64,000 bases of DNA. Source: Lachnospiraceae bacterium. GTDB lineage: Bacteria > Bacillota > Clostridia > Lachnospirales > Lachnospiraceae. This document shows positions 57,524 through 64,000 of this stretch, piece by piece; position 1 is the stretch's first letter, and every line of letters begins with the position of its first letter. The stretch is from positions 1-64,000 of the forward strand of contig CABJAV010000016.1 of NCBI GenBank assembly GCA_902363675.1. The letters run 5' to 3'. A model generated the notes under the pieces. It saw nothing but the letters and a program-made list of their open reading frames with translations. It was not told the DNA's origin and ran no database searches. The translations under genes and the position numbers were made by a program.

Positions 57524-58003
57524 ATGAAATGTGGAAAAACATTTGAAGAATTTGAAGCGCTAAATGGAATTAGTGTAGAAGAAATTTTATCCGTATTCGA
57601 AGCGGTTTCGCAGGCGTATCCGATGATTGTATCTGCCAATCTGACAAAGAATACGTATACCATGATCAAGGATGATGGATTTTTAGCTGGGAATCTGCCA
57701 ATAAGTGGACGATTTGACGATCTGATTGATTTTGGCGTGGAGTTTATTCATCCAAATTATCAGAGTGTGTTTTTGGAGAATTTTTCCAGAGAGAGACTAT
57801 TACGACTGTTTGGACAGGGAAAGCGCGAGGTATATGCCAAGCTTTATCAAAAGGGGCGTGGTGACAGGTACCAATGGGTTTCCTGTCATGTGATCCGTGT
57901 ACAGGATCGTAATGGGGATATCTGTGAAATTTGTATCAACAAGATTCTCGAAGACGCATATGCCAGCGGGCAGCCTTGTGTGAAACGGGGCGCACCGTAT
58001 TGA
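57524..58003 (+). CDS. Stand-alone PAS-like protein
   Basis: 159 residues. IVSANLTKNTYTMIKDDGFL, then DLIDFGVEFIHPNYQSVFLE NFS and YQWVSCHVIRVQDRNGDICE resemble the PAS domains of Clostridial GGDEF/HD regulators (V-x-x-N-L-x-x-x-Y start and W-x-x-x-x-x-x-R-x-x-D end). No output domain follows, and a terminator lies 45 bases on, so it is either a single-domain sensor or the N-terminal remnant of a larger signalling protein. Confidence 0.6.
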   Translation: MKCGKTFEEFEALNGISVEEILSVFEAVSQAYPMIVSANLTKNTYTMIKDDGFLAGNLPISGRFDDLIDFGVEFIHPNYQSVFLENFSRERLLRLFGQGKREVYAKLYQKGRGDRYQWVSCHVIRVQDRNGDICEICINKILEDAYASGQPCVKRGAPY

Positions 58004-58045
58004 TCACGGCATTTGAAGATGTCACATGGATGAAGATGTCTGATG

Positions 58046-58090
58046 GCCCAGACATGAGAAGGGGTGCTTTCTTGTGTCTGGGCATTTTTT
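58046..58090 (+). terminator. Terminator after the PAS-like gene
   Basis: GCCCAGACA (58046-58054) pairs with TGTCTGGGC (58075-58083), then ATTTTTTG. Confidence 0.85.
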
Positions 58091-58133
58091 GCTGTGCATC
58101 TGTTTATTTACTATATAAATAAAGGAGAATTGT

Positions 58134-59048
58134 ATGCAGTTTTATTTAGCACCTCTTGAGGGTGTAACCGGATATATTGTGCGCAATGCATTTGCACATC
58201 ACTTTCCATATATTGATAAATATTTCACACCGTTTTTTCCGGCAGCTAAGCGAATGAATAAAAAAATAATCCGGGATCTTATTCCGGAAAACAATCCGGG
58301 AATCAAGCTTGTGCCACAGTTGATGGTAAATGATGCAAAAGACATGGAAATGATGGGAAAGCAGCTGAAGGATATGGGGTTTGAGAGTGTAAATTTAAAC
58401 TGTGGCTGTCCGTCGGGAACGGTGGTGTCAAAGAAAAAGGGCGCAGGGATTCTCGGAGATCCGGTGGCGCTGGATCGTTTCCTTGACGAGACGTTTCGGG
58501 TGTGTCCGCTTAAAATTTCTATCAAGACGCGTATCGGTGTGGAGTTTCCGTCGGAATGGGAGGATATTTGCAAGGTTTATGAAAAATATCCGTTGGAAGA
58601 GTTGATTATTCATCCGCGCGTGCGGACTGATTTCTATAAGAATACTCCGAATATGGAGGCATTTGCGTATGCCGTGGACAGACTTCCTATGCCATTGTGC
58701 TATAATGGGGACATCAACACGGTGGAAGATTACCAGGCGTTCACAGAGCGTTTTCCACAGACAGACCGGATGATGATCGGACGCGGACTTCTTGCAAATC
58801 CTGGTCTGGTTGGAGAAATTTTGGGGCATGACAGAGCGGATAAAAAACAGATAAAAGCATTCCATGATGAAATTGTGAATGGCTATACGGAGATTTTTTC
58901 GGGGGACAAGGATGTAGTAGGGCATATGAAAGAAATCTGGTTTTATCTGATCCGGTTTTTCCCGGACAAGGCAAGATGTTTAAAACAGATACAAAAATGT
59001 CAGTCGATGCCGGAGTACCGACTGATTGTACAACAAATATTATCATAG
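58134..59048 (+). CDS. dus: tRNA-dihydrouridine synthase
   Basis: 304 residues. FMN enzyme reducing uridine in the tRNA D loop. TIM-barrel start FYLAPLEGVTGYIVRNAFAH, then VPQLMVNDAKDM, the catalytic Cys segment VNLNCGCPSGTVVSKKKGAG, ISIKTRIGVEF, ELIIHPRVRTDFYKN, YNGDINTVEDYQAF and MIGRGLLANPGL for FMN phosphate binding. Starts after AAGGAG. Which Dus subgroup it is cannot be decided by eye. Confidence 0.93.
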   Translation: MQFYLAPLEGVTGYIVRNAFAHHFPYIDKYFTPFFPAAKRMNKKIIRDLIPENNPGIKLVPQLMVNDAKDMEMMGKQLKDMGFESVNLNCGCPSGTVVSKKKGAGILGDPVALDRFLDETFRVCPLKISIKTRIGVEFPSEWEDICKVYEKYPLEELIIHPRVRTDFYKNTPNMEAFAYAVDRLPMPLCYNGDINTVEDYQAFTERFPQTDRMMIGRGLLANPGLVGEILGHDRADKKQIKAFHDEIVNGYTEIFSGDKDVVGHMKEIWFYLIRFFPDKARCLKQIQKCQSMPEYRLIVQQILS

Positions 59049-59109
59049 ACTTTTTTGTGAAAATTCGCTAGAATAGAGATTATGTAAAAAAGAAAGAAGA
59101 GGAACTTTC

Positions 59110-59958
59110 ATGAGTTTGGCAGATAAAATCTTTGTAGATATGTGTAATGATATCTTAGATAATGGTACCAGCACAGAAGGAGAACTGGTTCGCCCGCACT
59201 GGGAGGATGGATCAAGTGCATATACCATCAAGAAATTTGGAGTGGTAAACAGGTATGATTTATCAAAAGAATTTCCGGCGATTACCTTGCGTAAGACGGC
59301 CATCAAGACCTGTACCGAGGAGATGTTGTGGATATGGCAGCGCAAATCCAACAATATTCATGATTTAAAAAGTACTGTGTGGGATGAATGGGCGGATGAA
59401 AATGGTTCCATCGGTAAAGCCTATGGTTATCAGCTTGGTGTGAAGCACCAGTACAAAGAAGGCATGATGGATCAGGTGGATCGTGTTATCTATGATTTAA
59501 AGCACAATCCATTCAGCAGAAGAATCCTGACGAATATTTATGTGCATGCAGATTTGCATGAGATGAATTTATATCCGTGTGCATACAGCATGACTTTTAA
59601 CGTGACACAGAAAAAGGGCGATGACAAACTGACCTTGAATGCCGTGTTGAATCAGCGTTCACAGGATGTCCTTACTGCGAACAACTGGAATGTATGCCAA
59701 TATGCGGTATTGATGCATATGCTTGCGCAGGTATGCGATATGCGTGTCGGCGAACTGGTACACGTGATTGCAGATGCACATATTTATGACCGGCATGTTG
59801 ACCTTGTGCGGGAGCTGATTCAAAGAGAGCAGCATCCGGCACCGAAGTTTTCATTAAATCCGGATGTCAAGGATTTTTATCAGTTTACGACAGATGATAT
59901 TACGATTACAGATTATGTGACCGGTCCACAGATTAAAAATATTCCGGTTGCAATATAG
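59110..59958 (+). CDS. thyA: Thymidylate synthase
   Basis: 282 residues. Methylates dUMP with methylene-THF, yielding DHF. Substrate-binding and catalytic parts: RRILTNIYVHADLHEMNLYP, CAYSMTFNVTQ with the catalytic Cys after YP, LNAVLNQRSQDVLTANNWNV, and HVIADAHIYDRHVDLVRELI. The catalytic loop reads YPCAYS in place of the common PPCH, a divergent Clostridial form. folA follows 12 bases later and recycles its product. Confidence 0.92.
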   Translation: MSLADKIFVDMCNDILDNGTSTEGELVRPHWEDGSSAYTIKKFGVVNRYDLSKEFPAITLRKTAIKTCTEEMLWIWQRKSNNIHDLKSTVWDEWADENGSIGKAYGYQLGVKHQYKEGMMDQVDRVIYDLKHNPFSRRILTNIYVHADLHEMNLYPCAYSMTFNVTQKKGDDKLTLNAVLNQRSQDVLTANNWNVCQYAVLMHMLAQVCDMRVGELVHVIADAHIYDRHVDLVRELIQREQHPAPKFSLNPDVKDFYQFTTDDITITDYVTGPQIKNIPVAI

Positions 59959-59970
59959 GAGGCAGACGAG

Positions 59971-60459
59971 ATGAATCTTATTGCAGCAGTTGACAAGAAC
60001 TGGGCGATCGGCAAAAATAACGAGTTGCTGGTGCGTATCCCGATGGACCAGAAGTTTTTCCGTGAGACAACGACGGGAAAAGTCGTAGTGATGGGAAGAA
60101 AAACACTGGAGAGTTTTCCGAACGGACTTCCACTCAAAAACCGAACGAACATTGTGCTTACCCACAATCCAAATTATAAAGTGAATGGTGCCATTGTTGT
60201 ACATTCTCTGGATGAACTTCATGAGGAATTAAAGAAATATAACAGTGAGGATGTATATGTCATCGGAGGAGAAAAAATATATGAGCAGCTTCTTGATGAA
60301 TGCGATGTGGCACACATCACAAAGATTGATTATGCATATGATGCAGATGCATATTTTCCGAATCTGGACGAAAAGCCGGAGTGGGAGATTACGGCTGACA
60401 GCGATGAGCAGACATATTTTGATTTAGAATTTTATTTCTATAAGTACGAAAGAAGATAA
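59971..60459 (+). CDS. folA: Dihydrofolate reductase
   Basis: 162 residues. MNLIAAVDKNWAIGKNNELL, RIPMDQKFFRETTTGKVVVM, GRKTLESFPNGLPLKNRTNI and VYVIGGEKIYEQLLDECDVA are typical DHFR segments (NADPH and folate sites). The acidic residue of the active site is in the PMDQKFF stretch. Operon with thyA, overlapping nothing but only one base from the AEC gene. Confidence 0.95.
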   Translation: MNLIAAVDKNWAIGKNNELLVRIPMDQKFFRETTTGKVVVMGRKTLESFPNGLPLKNRTNIVLTHNPNYKVNGAIVVHSLDELHEELKKYNSEDVYVIGGEKIYEQLLDECDVAHITKIDYAYDADAYFPNLDEKPEWEITADSDEQTYFDLEFYFYKYERR

Positions 60460-60460
60460 C

Positions 60461-61411
60461 ATGAGTGATTTTATATTTAGTATCAATGTAACCTTTCCGA
60501 TTTTTCTTGTGATGGTGATCGGATGGGTACTCCACCAGATTGGAATGCTGGATGAGCATTTCGTCACCGTGGCCAATAAATTTAATTTCCGCGTGACCCT
60601 GCCGTTTATGTTGTTTCGTGACATTGCGGCGGTCGATATCCGGGAAGTATTTGATTTGAAATTTGTTTTATTTTGTGCTCTTGTAAGTACTACATGCTTC
60701 TGGGTGATCTGGGGAATGACGAAAGTTTTTCTGAAAGACAAAACGATGCGGGGCGCTTTTGTCCAGGCATCCTTCCGAAGCAGTGCAGCGGTCATGGGAC
60801 TGGCTTTTATCAGTAATATTTATGGTTCCTCTGCGATGGGACCTCTTATGATCATCGGTGCAGTACCGCTGTACAATATCTATTCTGTTATTGTGCTTAC
60901 GTTTGAGGCAAATGATGAGGGAGAAGCAAAAAATACAGGAAAAATCAAAGAAGCATGTGTCAATATTGCAAAGAACCCGATTATTATTTCCATTGTACTG
61001 GGATTGATTGCAGCGTTACTTGGCGTTCATTTTCCGGTTATTGTGGATAAGACAATCAACTCTGTGGCGCAACTTGCAACTCCGCTGGCACTGATTGTGT
61101 TAGGAGCCGGATTTGAAGGACGCAAAGCCCTTGCCAAAATCAAACCAACGCTCTGGGCTGCATCGATTAAACTATTTTTCCAGCCTCTGGTATTTTTACC
61201 GTTGGCAGCAGTATTGGGCTTTAGCGGCGAAAAAATGGTAGCGATTCTGATTATGCTGGCATCTCCGACGACACCAAGCTGCTATATTATGGCAAAAAAT
61301 ATGAAGAATGATGGAACACTGACCGCAAGTGTGATTGTGGCAACAACACTTCTGGCAGCGTTTACATTGACATTCTGGATTTTTGTACTTCGAAGATTTG
61401 GACTGATTTAG
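60461..61411 (+). CDS. AEC-family transporter
   Basis: 316 residues, about ten membrane helices in two five-helix halves. Family features include the N-terminal NVTFPIFLVMVIGWVLHQIG, SSAAVMGLAFISNIYGSSAM, TPLALIVLGAGFEGRKALAK and ASPTTPSCYIMAKNM. AEC (auxin efflux carrier) proteins in bacteria often export malate or other organic anions; the substrate is not evident. It sits between folA and ilvB on the same strand with short gaps, so it may be co-transcribed. Confidence 0.88.
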   Translation: MSDFIFSINVTFPIFLVMVIGWVLHQIGMLDEHFVTVANKFNFRVTLPFMLFRDIAAVDIREVFDLKFVLFCALVSTTCFWVIWGMTKVFLKDKTMRGAFVQASFRSSAAVMGLAFISNIYGSSAMGPLMIIGAVPLYNIYSVIVLTFEANDEGEAKNTGKIKEACVNIAKNPIIISIVLGLIAALLGVHFPVIVDKTINSVAQLATPLALIVLGAGFEGRKALAKIKPTLWAASIKLFFQPLVFLPLAAVLGFSGEKMVAILIMLASPTTPSCYIMAKNMKNDGTLTASVIVATTLLAAFTLTFWIFVLRRFGLI

Positions 61412-61426
61412 GAGGAAATACATATT

Positions 61427-63148
61427 ATGGATATCACAGGTAGAAAATTATTCGTAAAGGCTCTGCAGGAAGAGGGTATAGATACCATATTCGGGTATCC
61501 TGGTGGAACCGTTACGGATTTGTTTGACGAATTATATAAGACAGATTCCATTGATCTGGTATTGCCGCGCCATGAGCAGGGACTGATTCATGAGGCGGAA
61601 GGTTATGCAAAGTCGACCGGAAAAGTCGGGGTCTGTCTTGTGACGAGCGGACCGGGAGCAACCAATATTGTGACAGGTCTTGCGGATGCACATTATGACA
61701 GCATTCCTCTTGTATGTTTTACCGGGCAGGTACCGCTTGGACTCATTGGAAACGATGCATTTCAGGAAGTAGATATTGTCGGAATGACGAGAAGTATCAC
61801 AAAGTATGGTGTTACCGTACGAAATCGTGAGGATCTTGGAAAAATCATCAAGATGGCTTTTTATATTGCACAGACAGGGAAGCCGGGACCGGTTCTGATT
61901 GATATTCCAAAAGATATTCAGACTGCATCGGGTTCGTCGGTTTACCCGGATCATGTGGATATCCGTGGCTATAAGCCAATCAACAGTGTACATGTGGGAC
62001 AGTTGAAACGTGCGTATAAGCTTTTAAAGTCTGCTAAGAAACCGCTGATTCTTGCAGGTGGCGGTGTAAATATTGCGCGTGCGAACAAGCAGCTACAGGA
62101 ATTTGTGGAAAAGGAAAATGTACCGGTTGTAACAACAATTATGGGAAAAGGCGCAATTCCGACGACACATCCGCTTTATATCGGAAACTGTGGAATGCAT
62201 GGAAAATATGCGGCGAATATTGCAGTTACAGAGTGTGATGTGCTTTTTTCCATCGGAACCCGTTTTAACGATCGTATTACTGGTGATCTGAATGAGTTCG
62301 CACCGCATGCAAAGATCGTACATATTGATGTGGATACAGCTTCGATTTCCCGTAACGTAGTAGTCGATGTACCGGTCGTATCGGATGCAAAGACAGCGCT
62401 TGAGAAACTGATTGAGTGGGCGGAGCCAAAGAAGACCGAAAAGTGGCTGGAGCAGATCAGACAGTGGGATGAGGAAAATCCATTGGCAATGTGCCGGGAT
62501 CGTGGATTAAGCCCGCAGATGATCATGGAACACATTAATAAAGAATTTCCACACAGCATTTATGTTACCGATGTCGGACAGCACCAGATGTGGGCAACAC
62601 AGTATCTGGAACTTGATGAGGAGAGTCAGCTGATCACTTCCGGCGGACTTGGAACGATGGGATTTGGTTTCCCTGCTGCAATCGGTGCCAAGATTGCAAA
62701 CCGTGACAAAGATGTTGTACTGGTGACCGGAGATGGCGGTTTTCAGATGAACATTCAGGAGATGGCAACTGCGGTAACGCAGGGAACGAACATTACAATC
62801 TGTCTTTTGAACAATTATTATCTTGGTATGGTGCGCCAGATGCAGGAGCTGTTTTATGGAAAGCGGTACAGTGCCACCTGCCTGAGAAAACGTCCGGGAT
62901 GTCCGAATGACTGTAAGGGACCGAATGAGGCATGCCCGAAATACACACCGGATTTTGTAAAACTTGCAGAAAGTTACGGGGCATATGGCATCCGTGTTGA
63001 GAATGAGGCAGACATCGATGCAGCTTTTGCGGAAGCAAAAAAGCACAAAGACGCACCAACGATCATTGAATTTATGATTGCAACAGATCAATTGGTACTT
63101 CCGATGGTAAAAAGCGGGAATCCTATGAGTGAAATGATCTTAAAATAG
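61427..63148 (+). CDS. ilvB: Acetolactate synthase large subunit with a Cys-rich insertion
   Basis: 573 residues. ThDP enzyme making acetolactate for branched-chain amino acids. Catalytic Glu in LPRHEQGLIHEAEGYA, FAD/central domain, ThDP motif GDGGFQMNIQEMATAVTQGT ending in LLNN. After GMVRQMQELFYGKRYSA there is an insertion of about 25 residues (about 482-507) with C-x6-C-x3-C-x6-C (CLRKRPGCPNDCKGPNEAC), then PDFVKLAESYG. GGAGG precedes the ATG. ilvN follows after 13 bases. Confidence 0.95.
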   Translation: MDITGRKLFVKALQEEGIDTIFGYPGGTVTDLFDELYKTDSIDLVLPRHEQGLIHEAEGYAKSTGKVGVCLVTSGPGATNIVTGLADAHYDSIPLVCFTGQVPLGLIGNDAFQEVDIVGMTRSITKYGVTVRNREDLGKIIKMAFYIAQTGKPGPVLIDIPKDIQTASGSSVYPDHVDIRGYKPINSVHVGQLKRAYKLLKSAKKPLILAGGGVNIARANKQLQEFVEKENVPVVTTIMGKGAIPTTHPLYIGNCGMHGKYAANIAVTECDVLFSIGTRFNDRITGDLNEFAPHAKIVHIDVDTASISRNVVVDVPVVSDAKTALEKLIEWAEPKKTEKWLEQIRQWDEENPLAMCRDRGLSPQMIMEHINKEFPHSIYVTDVGQHQMWATQYLELDEESQLITSGGLGTMGFGFPAAIGAKIANRDKDVVLVTGDGGFQMNIQEMATAVTQGTNITICLLNNYYLGMVRQMQELFYGKRYSATCLRKRPGCPNDCKGPNEACPKYTPDFVKLAESYGAYGIRVENEADIDAAFAEAKKHKDAPTIIEFMIATDQLVLPMVKSGNPMSEMILK

Positions 63149-63161
63149 AGGAGGGGAAAAT

Positions 63162-63668
63162 ATGTCTGAGATGAAAAAGCGCTGGATTGCTTTATATGTA
63201 GAAAACCAGGTAGGTGTACTGGCAAAAGTTTCCGGACTTTTTTCCGGAAAATCCTATAATTTACAGTCACTGACCGTAGGAACAACGGAAGATGAGAGTG
63301 TTTCCCGTATGACGATTAGTGTTGCAAGCGATGATATTACGTTTGAGCAGATCAAAAAGCAGTTGAACCGTATGGTGGAAGTTATTAAAGTGATTGATCT
63401 GACGGATGTACCGCTTCGTCTGAAGGAATTGATGTTTGTTAAAATAATGGATATCAATGAGACACAGATGACGGAGGTATTTCAGATTGCACAGGCGATG
63501 CGTGTGGACGTGGTGGATATCGGTGTGCACAGTGTTATGCTTGAGTGCAGAAGAACCGAACAGAAACATGATGATCTGATTGCCATATTGAAAAAGAAAT
63601 TTAAAAATATCTCGGTTGTGCGTGGCGGATCGGTAGCAATTGAATCCATCAGTACAGAGTGCAGATAA
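63162..63668 (+). CDS. ilvN: Acetolactate synthase small regulatory subunit
   Basis: 168 residues. N-terminal ACT domain (RWIALYVENQVGVLAKVSGL, FSGKSYNLQSLTVGTTEDES), which binds valine for feedback control, and the C-terminal ALS_ss domain (RLKELMFVKIMDINETQMTE). AGGAGGGG before the ATG. Forms the holoenzyme with ilvB upstream. Confidence 0.95.
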   Translation: MSEMKKRWIALYVENQVGVLAKVSGLFSGKSYNLQSLTVGTTEDESVSRMTISVASDDITFEQIKKQLNRMVEVIKVIDLTDVPLRLKELMFVKIMDINETQMTEVFQIAQAMRVDVVDIGVHSVMLECRRTEQKHDDLIAILKKKFKNISVVRGGSVAIESISTECR

Positions 63669-63684
63669 GAATTATGCAGATAAG

Positions 63685-63721
63685 AAAAGAGACGGTTGCA
63701 GTGTGTAATCGTCTCTTTTGC
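63685..63721. terminator. Terminator after ilvBN
   Basis: AAAAGAGACG (63685-63694) pairs with CGTCTCTTTT (63710-63719). Bidirectional; it also faces the minus-strand gene at 63744. Confidence 0.85.
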
Positions 63722-63743
63722 GTTGTTCATCTTTTGTGCGAGA

Positions 63744-64000
63744 TTATCGTGCAACCGCTTCGATGATCTCTCCGACATACATTACGTGCATATCGTTGTC
63801 GCTGTACCATTTTGGCATGATCTGTGGATCGACGAAGGTGTCTTCCGTAATCGGAACGGCAGCCATCTTTCGGCACAGAAGAACGAGATTTGCCTCATCC
63901 GGATAAGGAATATTGTGGCGGAATGCCGGTGTCAGGCCGGCACCTTTGAACTTGTCATCAACATTGCGGCCACTTTCTTTTCCGCAATAGCTCAATGCAT
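63744..64000 (-). CDS. Flavin reductase-like protein, C-terminal part
   Basis: Partial: the frame is open to the window edge and the start lies outside. The visible 85 residues read LSYCGKESGRNVDDKFKGAG, LTPAF, EANLVLLCRKMAAVPITEDT, WYSDNDMHVMYVGEIIEAVA, which fits the C-terminal half of Clostridial flavoredoxin/flavin-reductase-like FMN proteins. The TTG at 63995 is not a likely start. Confidence 0.65.
   Translation of the reverse strand, partial: ALSYCGKESGRNVDDKFKGAGLTPAFRHNIPYPDEANLVLLCRKMAAVPITEDTFVDPQIMPKWYSDNDMHVMYVGEIIEAVAR

Noticed and set aside
57931..58122. 63-residue plus-strand frame overlapping the end of the PAS-like gene
   Set aside because: It runs through the terminator hairpin and has no ribosome site; it is out of frame with both neighbours.

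Overview
The window looks like a Lachnospiraceae (Clostridia) chromosome, probably a Roseburia/Agathobacter-type gut anaerobe. This is inferred from gene content and protein style: a clustered GatCAB operon, a FeoA-FeoB fusion, an NrtR-controlled NAD salvage operon, a T-box before aspS, Tn916-type integrases and many small Clostridial ICE genes. No taxonomic search was possible. The left 27.4 kb is AT-rich accessory DNA and the right 36.5 kb is an ordinary, mostly plus-strand housekeeping region.

Accessory region (1-27478). Three integrative elements sit head to tail, each ending with a Tn916-type tyrosine integrase followed by a copy of the 5' end of a low-molecular-weight protein tyrosine phosphatase (LMW-PTP) gene. 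A 20-bp core is identical at 3524, 14590 and 27459; only the last copy is joined to the complete gene (27447-27965). Different short repeats flank each integrase's side of the core, and for elements 2 and 3 the same repeat is seen at both element ends, as expected for integrase arm sites. Element 1 (right end only) carries its integrase and an orphan MltR-like HEPN protein. Element 2 (about 11 kb) is a decayed ICE: a repressor with a strong divergent promoter, the C-terminal end of a VirB4 ATPase fused to a small membrane protein, a truncated cell-wall hydrolase, a PBECR4 protein, IS1380, IS110-like and IS200 debris, an ECF sigma/anti-sigma operon, and an integrase whose start was replaced by an IS200 fragment. 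Element 3 (about 12.9 kb) looks intact as a mobilizable element: HTH + cytosine methyltransferase + PmeII-type endonuclease, Hachiman HamA-HamB, a repressor, DUF3847, MobQ-type relaxase, CHC2 primase, VapE-type helicase, excisionase and integrase. It is in effect a mobile two-system defence island.

Housekeeping region (27447-64000). In order: LMW-PTP, a hypothetical gene, dinB, a T-box with aspS, gatCAB, a ClpX-type unfoldase, an SbcD/SbcC-like (YhaO/YhaN-like) pair, a GH42 beta-galactosidase, an S8 protease, a DUF2974 hydrolase, citrate synthase, argJ, proC, feoAB, two identical tRNA-Gly genes, a PadR regulator with a SEDS-family membrane protein, nrtR-pncA-pncB, a PAS-like protein, a tRNA-dihydrouridine synthase, thyA-folA, an AEC transporter, ilvB-ilvN and the end of a flavin reductase gene.

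The least expected items are (i) the three-element accretion at the LMW-PTP start with element-specific arm repeats, (ii) RM plus Hachiman on one mobilizable element, (iii) a two-copy intergenic two-hairpin motif (after aspS and after the YhaN-like gene) whose stems differ by compensatory changes, a good candidate for an undescribed structured RNA or repeat family, and (iv) a PadR-SEDS pair.
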